DNA of 64,000 bases, taken from the NCBI GenBank assembly GCA_032622095.1, contig CP136062.1, forward strand, positions 152,948,875-153,012,874, given 5' to 3'. The position numbers and the translations under genes were made by a program. Under the pieces are notes generated by a model. The model had not been told where the DNA came from. It made no database searches and saw only the letters and a list, made by a program, of their open reading frames with translations. Source of the DNA: Siphonodentalium dalli. Lineage: Eukaryota; Mollusca; Scaphopoda; Gadilida; Siphonodentaliidae. Positions 11,471 through 22,818 of the stretch are shown piece by piece (positions within the stretch are counted from its first letter, which is position 1; the number at the start of each line of letters is the position of its first letter).

Positions 11471-11473
11471 ATA

Positions 11474-12313
11474 GTCCCGTAAGGAGTATAGATACTCAAG
11501 TTATAGAGAAGAAAGTAGTGGCATGCCTTGAAAACTAACAACACAATATTGTTTACTGCATAGTTCTCTTCTTAAAGAAATGAACAGTAAAATATTTAAT
11601 TTTATCATAATTAGTACTTAGACTTCCTCCGTAGAAAAAACATTTTTGTTAATCAAAAAGATTTTACACCTGAGCCCACGCCTGTTTACCTCAGAGTTAG
11701 GCAACTTGAAATAATTGGAGACTGCTGATTTGGGCATAAAGGTTCAGTTTTCTTGAGAAAAATTATCAAAATTGATATTATTTAGTCTAAATGCACGTAT
11801 TAGTGATGGTTATTAAGGCACATATTAGAGATGGTTATTAAGGCACATATTAGAGATGGTTATTAAGGCACATATTAGAGATGGTTATTAAGGCATATAT
11901 TAGAGATGGTTATTAAGGCACATATTAGAGATGGTTATTAAGGCACATATTAGAGATGGTTATTAAGGCACATATTAGAGATGGTTATTAAGGCACATAT
12001 TAGAGATGGTGGTTAAGGCACATATTAGAGATGGTTATTAAGGCACATATTAGAGATGGTTATTAAGGCACATATTAGAGATGGTTATTAAGGCACATAT
12101 TAGAGATGGTTATTACGGCACATATTAGAGATGGTTATTAAGGCACATATTAGAGATGGTTATTAAGGCACATATTAGAGATGGTTATTAAGGCACATAT
12201 TAGAGATGGTTATTAAGGCACATATTAGAGATCGTTATTTCCATTTGTTTTTACATTGACATTTATTCAGTATTTCCCATAACTTGAGTATCTATATATA
12301 GTCCTTAATAGAC
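11474..12313. mobile_element. Putative inverted-repeat element carrying an internal minisatellite
   Basis: GTAAGGAGTATAGATACTCAAGTTAT (11479-11504) is matched in reverse complement by ATAACTTGAGTATCTATATATA...CCTTA (12279-12308). About 775 bp lie between, including the 25-bp array. The arms are about 30 bp with a small gap. No target duplication was identified, so the transposon interpretation is tentative. Confidence 0.5.
11790..12239. repeat. 25-bp minisatellite, about 18 units
   Basis: The unit AAGGCACATATTAGAGATGG plus TTATT repeats 17 times from 11815 with only scattered single-base changes, preceded by one degenerate unit. Near-identity indicates recent homogenisation, so length polymorphism is likely. 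Confidence 0.95.
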
Positions 12314-12589
12314 CTTTCGCGGAAATTTCTAACTGTTCGCCCAATGAACGAATGTGTGTGCATGGGTATGGAATACATGTAACTGTATTGGTCACTGGTG
12401 CGTGTGACGAAGAGCTTGGTTCCACAGGATCCCCCTTACGAGGATTAGGTTTCCAGTATATCCGGAAAGGATTACGCTACACGGCATATCACAATCTCAA
12501 GAACAAAGCACTTTTATAACTGAGGTCTTTTTTATTATCTTTCACTGACCAGATTAATGAATGCTTTCCCAATTAAGGTCCCACTTCCA

Positions 12590-12980
12590 AAAATATTTTT
12601 CTTCGGTAGAAAAAATATCTTTGAAACAAGAAAACATTTCTTGTATCAGGAAACTTTATTTCTTGTGTTTAAGACAAATATTCTATACCTAGAACGTTTC
12701 TCTTGGGAGTACTAACACGTTGAAATGGGTTGACTATTTTTTAACCAGATATTATTTCTTACCGCTTTCTAGATAATGAGAAAATGATTTTCTAGGACAA
12801 GAAATTATTTCTAACTTTTAAGAAATCATGAGAATTATTGAACCTTTCTTGGAAAATAGAAAGAAAAATATTCTCATAGTTAGAATTTGAATTTCTATAA
12901 TGGATTTATTTTTCTAACTATTAGAAAATATAATGCAATAAAAATTTCTGAGTATAGTTCCAAGATAGTACTTCTTGTTT
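12590..12980. repeat. Cluster of short TTTCTT/AAGAAA inverted motifs
   Basis: About 390 bp in which AAGAAA and TTTCTT recur in opposing pairs (for example ACAAGAAAACATTTCTTGT). Spacing is irregular. This is low-complexity or possibly subterminal repeat sequence of an unknown element. Confidence 0.45.
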
Positions 12981-13350
12981 TTTTTTTCTTTTTTTCTCAA
13001 CATAGGAAAATCCTTTTTGGCAATGTGACCCCTATATTTACCATGACATTGCGTAAATTCTTTGGACCACATGGGAGTTGTTTTTCCAAAAAATGTGTCT
13101 TTGCATTGCGTTGTGAATGATTGATTTTGGCAAATATATAAACTCCGCAGTGCAAAGCTGCAACATGTGATGAATTCTCAATGCATGAGTGAATTCCTAG
13201 CAAAATAATTAACGACTGGGATCCCAAGAGCCGTAAGTTAACAATAACTTACAGCGGGACTTCAGTTGGCCAAGATTGAAAAGAACGCAGTTGTCCATTT
13301 TTTTTATTTTGGCAGATCAAATTGTTATAAATACACCGCCATTTTGGTTG
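12981..13350. other. Non-coding, nothing recognised
   Basis: It contains an imperfect local inverted repeat GTAAGTTAACAATAACTTAC at 13231-13250. No gene was recognised. Confidence 0.5.
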
Positions 13351-13550
13351 TTAACCCGTTCTATACTAAATACTCAATGACATAACAAACTACCATAAAA
13401 TTCCCTCCGACAAATAAGATTCCATCTGAAATGTTATTTATCTGTCGTCTGCTTATATTTCCTTAACACCCCTCGAGATGAATAATAGACCATTCCAATG
13501 TATATTTTTTATAACTGGGTGGGATAGTCCATTTAGTACAGAAGGGTTAA
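13351..13550. mobile_element. Family B TTAA element, copy 1
   Basis: It begins TTAACCCGTTCTATACTAAA and ends CAGAAGGGTTAA. The interior shares AATAATAGACCATTCCA and GTCGTCTGC with copies at 21666, 28908, 38725 and 52466. About 200 bp, non-coding, probably piggyBac-type. Confidence 0.75.
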
Positions 13551-13718
13551 ATTATAAATCAATTGAATTGTGTTGATGTGTAGTCTAATCCCAAATTCGG
13601 ATAAGCTGGGTAGCTGGGAAGTCTCAAATATCCTGACTAATCTAATCATCGGAGTCATTCGAAAATGCCTTAAATACAGATAAGGGCACATGCATAGATA
13701 TATAGGGTATATCTCAAT

Positions 13719-13850
13719 TCAATTCAATTCAATTTATTGTATAACAAATCACATAGAGAGTGATATAATTAATACAATTCAAATATTCTAAATTATTGCA
13801 TGGTACATGCTTGGTGTTCATTTAGAAATATTAGTTTAGAGTCTTATTAT
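13719..13850 (-). mobile_element. LINE 3' end with (ATTGA)n tail
   Basis: Read on the minus strand, AATAAATTGAATTGAATTGA resembles a LINE 3' terminus with polyadenylation-like signal followed by a pentamer tail, like the tails at 16839 and 53823. No coding part remains. Confidence 0.4.
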
Positions 13851-13858
13851 TATATTAT

Positions 13859-13860
<2 letters not shown>

Positions 13861-13923
<63 letters not shown>
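13861..13923. repeat. (TA)n microsatellite
   Basis: About 31 uninterrupted TA dinucleotides, followed by a GTGTGTGT remnant. Confidence 0.95.
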
Positions 13924-13926
<3 letters not shown>

Positions 13927-13989
13927 GTGTGTGTATATAATAATTATATGAGTACGACAAAGATAGTCATTTCAATTTGTTTCTTAGTT

Positions 13990-14207
13990 TTAAGCCTTTC
14001 AGTGCCAAGTCCGATTTTTGTATCAACCCATATTACCTTGATCATTTTTCAAATATATTGATTATAATAATGTGATACATTGATAGAAAGAGCTCTTAGA
14101 GCTCTTTCCATCAATGTATCACATTATTATAAAATGTTTAAATTTGAAAAAATTATCAAGGAAATATGGGTTGATACAAAACTCGGACTTGGCACTGAAA
14201 GGGTTAA
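13990..14207. mobile_element. Fully palindromic TTAA element
   Basis: TTAAGCCTTTCAGTGCCAAG at the left is matched by CTTGGCACTGAAAGGGTTAA at the right, and the arms pair along nearly the whole 218 bp, meeting at AGAGCTCTTAGAGCTCT near 14090-14107. TTAA flanks and CCTTTC ends again suggest a piggyBac-type foldback element. The short frame on plus is a by-product. Confidence 0.85.
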
Positions 14208-15229
14208 ATCGGGGAGGGGTCAGGATAAAGAAACAAATAATAATGGGCGTGATGAATTGTGAGCTGATACACCATTGATAGGATTTATTAAATAAAAATA
14301 TTATATACAGAATATATACATATTTGGGTATCACGTATATACAACACAGCACGTAATGGGCACACGATCAGATAGCGAAATATACTTAATAGGGGTACAT
14401 GATTACATACAGATTGATATTCAATTGGAGTAACAAATGCCATGCGAGGATTATATTTCGAAATGAGCATCCTGAGTTAAACGGAAGGATGATAACTCTA
14501 TATATAACGTACTTTGACAAGGTAACGGCGATTTGTATGATATAATTTACAACACCACAAATGATAAAAATTTGGTCGCACATAAGTCAAATTCTCCTAT
14601 ATTGGTTGTTGTGTTTGAGGGAGGTTTATGGTTCCTTCTTTAAACGCACTTTTTTCATATAACTCCGTCATTTCGTCAATCCTAACCTCCTAATCCTGAC
14701 CTCGCGTGGCATGTGTTACTCAGACTGCATAGCAATCGCTATCTAATCGTAAAGCCCGATTAAGTACTTATTCGCTATTTAATCGTGTGCGTATTGAACA
14801 CAGATATGTGTGAGCACCAATATTCTTTGAAATTCGTTGTTTCCACTTTCCGGAATTCCATAAAGGCGCATCGGAAGAACACGTGACAGACACGGCGTGT
14901 GTACGTTTATATTCGTGAACGTATAAACGTCGTGGGTCATCGTTTCGCGATCTCCAGTGTGTGTTCATAGCCAATCGAAACAAATCCACATGAACGAACG
15001 CATGTCAGTGACCAATCACGTTCAATCAGGCCATGTGATTTTTCTCATCGGTGACGTTTTCATCATCTTCAGGTGGCATATGTTGGGAAGTAGGGTGGTC
15101 TCGGTAGAGAACTGCTTGGCCCTATTTGATCAGCACAGTAAGGGGTGTAACTCTTTCTGTCTATAGTTGCAGAGCTGTCTGCGTACTGCTGTGCTGTGAA
15201 AGGCATTCCTGGAAAGAGAGAATAAATAA
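14208..15229. other. Non-coding, nothing firmly recognised
   Basis: Frames here are short and unconvincing. The GC-richer stretch 14870-15060 contains CCAAT-like motifs (AGCCAATCG, ACCAATCACG) and an inverted ACGTTTATA..TATAAACGT pair. It could hold regulatory sites, but nothing proves it. Confidence 0.45.
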
Positions 15230-15650
15230 ATATGAGTGATTGATGGTGGTATACATGTACGGTTGTTTTGTAGGTATTTCTTCGTAGAAAACCAAATCGT
15301 ACCAGCATTTGATCGGAACACTTGCGTATCAAGTGCATCTTTATCAAAGCTAACGACAAGAGAAGTAAAATTCATGTAGTTCCACGTGTAAAAGTGCCAG
15401 TGACATTGGCCTTCAAATATATATACCTGTATCATTGATTCTTGCGAAATAATTGCATGAAATTTACAGGTAAATTTCGTTAACCTCGCTATAAGGCGAT
15501 ACGAATGAATTATTACTTCTGAAGTAGTTATATCTGCATAGTACAGACTCATTTACAAGCATTTTTGAGTTCGTTTTCTGTCATATTATAGCTTTCTGTA
15601 TCGAAATGCCTGAAACTAAATACCGTGCAACTTGCCAGTAACTGCATATC
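15230..15650. mobile_element. Family K element, copy 2
   Basis: It shares TAACGACA.GAGAAGTAAAAT, TAGTTCCACGTGTA, TTGATTCTTGCG and the right end ACCGTGCAACTTGCCAG with copy 1, in the same layout. The interior is diverged and the left inverted repeat is degraded. The 140-codon minus frame crossing it is not conserved between copies. Confidence 0.65.
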
Positions 15651-15852
15651 AGAAAACACCCATAAATTTCCGAAACTGGGTTCGCTATAATAACACATGC
15701 ATGCAGTGGGCGCAATCTGTCACTATAGTGGCGCACTAAATTTATTAAAACGCGTTAAATGTCCCCAGATCCAAAGTAAAACATGCATTTAATTCAGTTT
15801 GCAGAAGTGCTAGATTTATCAAGTTATAAATTTTATTATCCAGGTGTATATT

Positions 15853-16073
15853 GTTTCCCCTCTCTGGTTAGTTAATGTTTCCCCTCTCTGGTTAGTTAAT
15901 GTTTCCCCTCTCTGGTTAGTTAATATTGTTTCCCCTCTCTGGTTAGTTAATATTGTTTCCCCTCTCTGGTTAGTTAATCTTTCCCCTCTCTGGTTTGTTA
16001 ATCTTTCCCCTCTCTGGTTAGTTAATCTTTCCCCTCTCTGGTTAGTTAATCTTTCCCCTCTCTGGTTAGTTAA
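15853..16073. repeat. 24-27 bp minisatellite, 9 units
   Basis: Nine units built on CCCCTCTCTGGTTAGTTAAT, with three leader variants (GTTT, ATTGTTT, CTTT) in consecutive blocks. The block order suggests separate expansion events. The plus-strand frame through it stays open because the unit lengths are multiples of three. Confidence 0.92.
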
Positions 16074-16289
16074 TTTTTTTTATACTTTTACATGAGGTCG
16101 CTGCCCCAACAGCGTTAATTTCTCATGAATTTACTTTGCATTCAGACAGACCAGTAAAGCGAAAAAAGACCCCATGCATGCACGCGATAACAGTGATTTA
16201 ACGAACGCAATAATATCCTTCTTTCATATGGTCAAACTTTCTTATAACACTTCTTATCATTTTGTCGACTAAACGTTTTGTTTGTTTGC

Positions 16290-16640
16290 GTAATTATCAC
16301 AAAATGCTATAATTCTGACACAATTGGTCCCGCTCTCCAGGTTTTGATATTTGTTAGCTTCCATTATAATTGAACCTGTCATCAAACATGTCTGTTTTTT
16401 GTCTGGCCGATGGGTAAAACATGCGAAATCAGTCGCCTGTTGACAAGACGGAAGAAACATTTCAAAAGAACAATTCCTCGGGTTTGGCTAAACTCTGGGA
16501 TGAGGTGTGTTCTTGTTTGAGTCAAAGAGTGAACAGTGCCTCCCGCAAGAAACGGAACTGGTAATAACCTTTTGTTTTGAGGACACCAGACATCGAGACG
16601 ACTACGGAGAGCTCACGTAGATTTAAATAAGGTAAACGAG
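16290..16640. repeat. Duplicated segment, left copy
   Basis: It matches 17395-17730 along about 340 bp. Landmarks are CCTGTTGACAAGACGGAA, TTTCAAAAGAACAATTC, GAGTCAAAGAGTGAACAGTG and TTGAGGACACCAGACATCGA. Identity is high by eye. The two copies flank a LINE fragment. Confidence 0.85.
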
Positions 16641-16838
16641 AGAGGTCATATGCATAATGTGATTACAGAGAATATTAATACATGTATCTTAGGCTAATAG
16701 TTAAACATTTAAATAAGACAGTCATGGATTGCCAACAACAGTATCACACACTGAATGCAAAACAAAAATATGAGCATGACACGACGTATATATATATATA
16801 TACATCCAGACCACCCCAACTCCTCGATATTGTGAAAA

Positions 16839-17395
16839 CATAAGATAAGATAAGATAAGATGATTTATTGCAATACACCAAATGGAGGCAGTTGCAAATA
16901 ACAGTTAATACATGAAAAGTTACACATTAAAATAAAATACATGTAATTATGCATATGTACGATAAATGATCATTAGTATTATAAATTAATACTTTCAACT
17001 TTTATTTCCCCATATTGACATTCTGTCTTTTTAGAAAGAATAACCGGATCATGTTGCACACGGAATTGATTATTTGTTTGTCTTTGTTTTTCATTATAAA
17101 GATGAACTTATTTTCATCACTCATGTTTATGAAATCTATGCTATACTTTTGAGCAATATTAAACAAGTCTTTTCTAGAGTCAGCGTACGCACTGCATTCC
17201 ATAATAAAATGTTTTTCTGTTTCAAATTTACGTTCATTACACATGTGACAAATTCATATGATCGGTCGCTGATGTCGTTGTTAACATCATGAACGTGCAA
17301 TGTTTTCGAAACTTCCATATGCCACATTTTGATATATCGTTTTGCTGACTTTAATTTTGTCGGTTGCTTTTTTTGCAAGATTCATAGAAAACACT
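16839..17395 (-). mobile_element. Truncated LINE, ORF2 C-terminus and 3' tail
   Basis: Minus strand. The 3' end at 16839 is a run of ATCTT pentamers after AATAAATC. Upstream, 17002-17378 encodes the cysteine-histidine C-terminal region typical of CR1/L2/Jockey-type ORF2: CHMCNERKFETEKHFIMEC, a C-x2-C...H-x4-C pattern. The frame is broken near 17230-17250, where a preceding segment (MWHMEVSKTLHVHDVNNDIS) continues in another frame. It is 5'-truncated and dead. The clade is not resolved. Confidence 0.7.
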
Positions 17396-17730
17396 TCAAT
17401 TGCGATATCATTGGTCCCACTATCCTGGTTTGACATTTCTAAGCTTTCGTTATAATGCAACCTGTTATCTGGAACACACACCAAGAGTGTCCGTTTTTAT
17501 CGATTCGCCGGCGGGTAAAAAACGCGAAATCAGTGGCCTGTTGACAAGACGGAATCAAAATTTCAAAAGAACAATTCGTCGCTTTTGGCTAAACTCTGGG
17601 ACGAGTTGTGTGCTCGTTTGAGTCAAAGAGTGAACAGTGCCTCCCGCAAGAAACGGAACTTATAATAACCTTTTGTTTTGAGGACACCAGACATCGAGAC
17701 GGCTACGACGAGCTCACGTCGATTTAAATT
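17395..17730. repeat. Duplicated segment, right copy
   Basis: Counterpart of 16290-16640. It begins CAATTGCGATATCATTGGTC and ends with GAGCTCACGTCGATTTAAAT. Part of its left edge can be read on minus as peptide resembling the other copy (QDSGTN versus LESGTN), so it may itself be old LINE sequence. Confidence 0.8.
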
Positions 17731-19963
17731 TACGAGATTTTCTCACGCGCACGCTGGCCATATGTAACGTTTAGTTATGGCGCTATCGTCGAATCTCGAC
17801 ACCGGCCCGGGTACTTAGTTTTATCGCGAGACGTCCATATCACGTATGTTATTTCAAACAACAATTAATTACTCGACATATTGGACGATAGTGAAAAGAA
17901 ATCTGGTCATTCCTGAAAACGGATGCGCGGTGAGATATCCCCGGATATCTGAAGATTGAAGCGATATTATCGACAGGGGGAATAAGTGACACCAGGAACA
18001 ATTACTCGCTTTACGGTGGCAGAGGTCACGTCAGACAAGTCCAGCTGATTTTGACGTTGGCAAATTGTCTTGAGGAATTTATGGCCTCCAACTCCCACAG
18101 TGTGGGGTTCATATATTGCGTGCGGTGGCAGAACATGCCACCTGATTGGCTAAAACCTCATGATTGGGTGGGTTGTCGGTTGCCAACCGGACATCAACAT
18201 CGCGAGAATTTAAATCAGATGTGAGTAAATCGTAGTCGAAAAATACGTAAACCACCAATAGTCAAAGTAATTAATGACCAGGCTCAAAATATGGTGCTGA
18301 ACATTTTCAGAATAATGGTCCCCCAGAGGGTGAATTTAGCAGAGCGGGCTAGCATCACCAAATTCATCATCTGCGGACCTGATTCTTCATGGCCTCATCT
18401 CCTACGGGATACCTATAAACATATTTAAGTTGCCAGCCAGTGAAGACGGTGATGTGCATCTCGATTGTGCATAAAGTGTCGTCTTCCAATCTGAGGATAC
18501 ATGAATACTATTTGCGAGGATATGTTGACTTGTGAGAGTTGGTCTGAGGAAAATTCTTTTTTAAATTGAGTTTGAAAGCTTTATGGGGCATATATATGCT
18601 AATCTGGCTATAATATGACAACATTGGTTTGAAAGAGAGACCAACCATAGTTCATGTTGCCGTGCTTCAATTTATTGGATAACATTGCGATCACCCAAAT
18701 GAATATTACGGTCAACAGCAAATTCGCGGAAATTAGCAGAAGCGATTATATATAGAAGCGGCCACATTGCCTGAGATAAATCTATTCACAGCCGCAGTTT
18801 CGGATGTTCTCGTTTAGTTATATCTGCGAAAATCAGCACGCGAAAATTGATACACCGATAGAATAAATTACAATCGACGGGTAAGAAGCCTCGGACAAAT
18901 TACCCAAAGATGTGATGATAACAAGATGAAAGGCATGGGGCCCATCGTTGATTATTTACCTTTCTTTTAACGAAATAAGACATAGTGCCGGTAATGTTCC
19001 ATGCCGATATTACGAAACTACCATTATGGAGAAGATAACGGCACCATATTGTTCTGATACTTCCTATCATGACTATTATCAAGCGATATAAATAGGCCGC
19101 TCTTTGTACCCAAAGGTCCAAATCACATTATTAGCGCGTTTGATTATATTACTTGGTCTTTGTTCATTTTGGATTTAAGGGTGTAATTTCATCACTTGCT
19201 GATGTACAGTACTCTAATTTCAAGCGTAAAAGTTATTATTGTCTTTTGCTGGTTTTGTATAATAGTCCTGGTCCACCTTCTCCATCGTTTTGTTTATGAG
19301 AGAGCTCTCATATCATTGCTAACCTCTCTCACGTTATAGACGCTGTCCAAGTACCAGAATTTACAAGATTCTTGTAAATTGGGGAAAATACGTTTCAATA
19401 ATAATGTTGTTGCCGTCAATACAGACTGATCACATAATACCAGAATCCCAGAATTTCCCAAATAATTGTCAGATTTGTGTTCTGTCTACTTATACCATAG
19501 TATTATATCTCCTATTGCAATTGGCATGTGAATGACATGTTCCCCTATATGTGTTGTCAGTAAGAGACACCACTGGTAGATATTGATTTATGATTAAAAT
19601 GAATTTTATTGACTGCCACACATGAAATCGAAGGAATACATGACCAAATTGAAAGTTAAAGCCAATGTATCTCATGCCAGAGTAACATGATAGGTTCACA
19701 TTGGACCTACATATTCACATATAGGTTCATATTTGACTGAAATAAGCCCATTGTGGATTTATACCATGCATTTATTCCGTTTTAGGGCGCGGGCCGAAGT
19801 CAAAACACATTATAAAGAGCGGAATTCTGGTTAGTTGCGTCGATGAAAACAGGTAGATTAAATAATGTTTATTTCGTATGTGAATAGTCCTATAATGGAC
19901 TGTTTTAAAAACCGAGTTTTAGGCCCACATAGAGCGTATATTGAGATTAAATAATGTCAATAA
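17731..19963. other. Longest repeat-poor stretch; possible regulatory island
   Basis: About 2.2 kb with almost no match to the window's repeats. The part 18030-18250 is GC-richer, with CCAAT-box-like GATTGGCTAAAACC and a GGTGGCA..TGCCACC inverted pair. No coding exon was recognised on either strand. Low repeat content in such a repeat-dense region may reflect constraint. Confidence 0.4.
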
Positions 19964-20373
19964 TTGTGAGCTTATTTCGCTCATTAAAATAAGCCCATTA
20001 TTTGTGCTTATTTTCAGGAGAACAGGCTTGTATAATCTCGACCAAACCATTATATAATCTGTAATGCCTCCGCATGGGAGAGTTATATACACATACCAGT
20101 CATACCTATACGTATACATATATGATGCTGGTATGGGTGTTGGGGGTGGAGAAATATAGAGGAAGAGAGATGAAGAGATAGAGTGTGTGGGTGTAATATA
20201 ATTTTCCAACATATATCACACTAACAAATTATATATATTTCAGTAGAAATATTTCCTTAAAATATAGTTTTGGGAAAAACTAAATAGTTTATTTTTTATT
20301 GTTGATAAATACATGTCAAATGCGCTCTGTCTCTTATGTGTTCATAATTTTTTATTTTTTGCAGTACCAATCA
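19964..20373. other. Non-coding with short dispersed repeat at its left edge
   Basis: 19964-20030 matches the first 65 bp of the window. The remainder is AT-rich with no feature recognised. Confidence 0.45.
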
Positions 20374-20860
20374 ATCAATCAATCAATCAATATGTTTATG
20401 TCCCTCCTTCCATATCTTGAAACATAGTGTATAACATAGATGTAAACATCAATATAAAGTAATGTAATGAACCAATAATGTATTTGGTAAAATGCGAAGT
20501 CATTGGGGTGTGTGGGAGGGTAACTGAGTGATCGCGCTATATATCTCGGTATATCGATGTACTACGTACTTAAAGAAGTAGTTGTAAAAATTATTGTGCA
20601 GTTTTGTCTTGTTTGTTTTGTTGAATAATGCAACTAGTTTATCTCTTGTTGGGTGGGTGTGAAAATAGTGGTTTATGTTGGTGCGACGTACTGATTCTAA
20701 CGAACTGCAGACAAGTCTATAATGGTATTCATCTCCCGCATCTTGTTTACCACAAAAATGACAGGTTTCCCAGGTTTCTGAGTTTTTCCAGCTTGACACT
20801 TCTATGGGGAGTCGGTTTTTTTCTTTTTCAACATGAAATAGTATAATTTTCAATTGTATC
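20374..20860 (-). mobile_element. Truncated LINE, ORF2 C-terminus with (ATTG)n tail
   Basis: Minus strand. The frame 20500-20853 encodes an ORF2 tail with CHFCGKQDAGDEYHYRLVC, a C-x2-C-x7-H-x4-C zinc-knuckle-like pattern preceded by RLPIEVSSWKN. A related LINE at 55606 has RNHHLPIETGSWTN then CKLCN..GDEFHIILKC, so both are one family. The 3' tail at 20374 is five to six ATTG units. The fragment is 5'-truncated. This C-terminal pattern is known from CR1/L2/Jockey-type elements. Confidence 0.75.
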
Positions 20861-20904
20861 TATATATATATATATCACCAACCGCATAAGTAATATACTT
20901 TTCA

Positions 20905-21225
20905 TGCAATATTTGGACAATAAGTTGATTTTTTTAATTTTACAAATTGGAAATTCATTACTTCTGATGGAGGAATTTCTACTTGCCTTTCTCTAAGTGT
21001 CGAATTTCAACCCATATTTATAAGCACGCTGCGAACGCATTAGTGTCTTATCGCGTTACGTAACGTGGCAGTAAAACCATTGGATGGATGACCAAGAAGT
21101 CATGACGTCAGGGCCAAGTTTTTATAATCCTATCAGTTTGACACCAGCGAAGGCGCCCCCTGGGGAGCAACCAAGCAAAGGGGCCACCCTGGGTGTGGAC
21201 AGTCAATAACGTCAGGGAGAACGTT
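20905..21225. repeat. Dispersed repeat pair, left copy
   Basis: It matches 23460-23765 in the same orientation: CTCTAAGTGTCGAATTTCAA, GCGAACGCATTAGTGTCT, the palindromic CGCGTTACGTAACG, AGCGAAGGCGCCCCC and GTGTGGACAGTCAATA. The pair is clearly diverged but collinear. Its type is unknown; I see no tRNA-like promoter boxes. Confidence 0.8.
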
Positions 21226-21270
21226 TTTTTAAAATATAATTCTATCCAAATGACAATATTGATCACTGAT

Positions 21271-21669
21271 TTAACCCTTTACCCAACAAACCGGCCAAAA
21301 CCGGCCAAATAAAGCTTCAACGGCCTAAAATATCTTCGGTCTGTCTCAATAGAACCATACAAATATGGATATCATTGGAACCGGCTCCTTAACCACATTG
21401 TGATAGTTACAGTTAGCCCTGTGCCAATGCATTCTCTTATATATGCGAGTCGACCATAGGTCGCCTCGCATATATAAGAGAATGCATTGGCCTAAAACAA
21501 ATCTTTTTTTAACACTTTTTACCATTTTTTCTTACATTCTTTAACAATTTTATAATTTTTAATGTGTTAAGCCAATGCATTCTCTTATATATGCGAGGCG
21601 ACCTATGGTCGACTCGCATATATAAGAGAATGCATTGGCACAGGGCCGTTCTGTTGGGTAAAGGGTTAA
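21271..21669. mobile_element. Family A TTAA element with paired hairpins, copy 2
   Basis: Terminal TTAACCCTTTACCCAACAAA and TTGGGTAAAGGGTTAA. Hairpins lie at 21424-21490 and 21572-21638, identical in design to copy 1. The right TTAA is shared with the next element. Confidence 0.9.
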
Positions 21670-21931
21670 CCCTTTCTATACTAAATGGATTCTCCCAGTT
21701 AGTTTAAACGTGTATATCGAAAATTCAGAATGGTCTATTATTTATTTGGAGGTATTTACAGGTAACCGAAGCAGACGACAGACGGATTAATATAGTAAAT
21801 ACAGAAGGAGTCCTATTTGTTGAGGGAGATGTTTAGATAATAAGTTCACCATTTTGTTGAACTTATTATATGAACATTTCCTAAGGGATAATTACTCATC
21901 AATGAGTGTTCACTATATAGAAAGGATTCAA
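21666..21931. mobile_element. Family B TTAA element, copy 2, abutting family A
   Basis: It starts TTAACCCTTTCTATACTAAA using the TTAA at the right end of the A element, and ends ATATAGAAAGGATTCAA, a one-base change from TTAA. The interior has AATGGTCTATTATTTATTTG and GAACATTTCCTAAGGGATAA. Confidence 0.75.
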
Positions 21932-22223
21932 CAACTCGATTTCCCATGTTACAAATCAGCGAGATCATTCTGGAAATATCCCGATTACGTTAATCGAAAA
22001 TAAATTCTTGTATAGAATAATACGTTCGCCGCGAATTTGAATCTGAGCGAAAAATAATATCATATAGCATCATTATAGTTTCATAAAGAATTACATAAAT
22101 TCGCAGAGAACTAAGATTGTTATATGTTAGATGTTTTATACGTGAAGTGTTATATGGACGCGAACGATCAATCGCAACTACAATACAATGTACATCTACT
22201 AAACTATGAACAATTGTTAAAAT

Positions 22224-22818
22224 ATGTATTTATTTCAGATTTAAACGGTCATGGCTCATTCGAGCTTTCAAATGTTGTCTACGTATTTTGGAAAGAGATA
22301 TAAGATAGGTTGAAAAATACACGAACTATTGATATACCGCCTTTATGTGCTCTCAAAAATGGCTGTGACAATGACAAGTATTTTTCAGAGCACATAAAGG
22401 CGGTATATCAATAGTTCGTGTATTTTTCAACCTATCTGATATCTCTTTCCAAAATACGTAGACAACATTTGAAAGCTCGAATGAGCCATGACCGTTTAAA
22501 TCTTAAATAAATACATATGTTTTCAATTTTTCGCGCAGAAGTGAAACAAACGCTCTTTATTTCTACCATATCAGGAATAAACTAACACGAAACGCTCTTT
22601 TCCGTGTCATGTCCTGCGCATGGTTGTTGCTTGTTTGGGACCCAAACACCGTTTTCAGCGTTTTATTTTTATGACTTCAATGATTATTTCTGGGACATAT
22701 AATTCCCGCAGAAAGGTAGTTTAGGTCGTATATTTATCGACCTATATCGATATCGGGGAGAATTCAAAAGCGCATATTATTAGGTTATTTTGGAGCGCAA
22801 ACCGCCATGTGGCTTTAA
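22224..22818. mobile_element. Family C TTAA element with a 137-bp-arm palindrome
   Basis: 22224-22360 and 22380-22516 are inverted copies, about 97% identical by eye, with a 19-nt loop. To the right are the paired ACGCTCTTT module (22548-22600) and a terminus reading GGAGCGCAAACCGCCATGTG then GCTTTAA (TTAA at 22815). The left terminus is uncertain. Partial relatives are at 26655, 37390-37835, 43815, 45660, 46850 and 53714. Confidence 0.7.

Noticed and set aside
15130..15552. 140-codon minus frame
   Set aside because: It crosses a family K element and is not preserved in other K copies.
15844..16095. 83-codon plus frame of SPLWLVN repeats
   Set aside because: Product of the 24-27-bp minisatellite.
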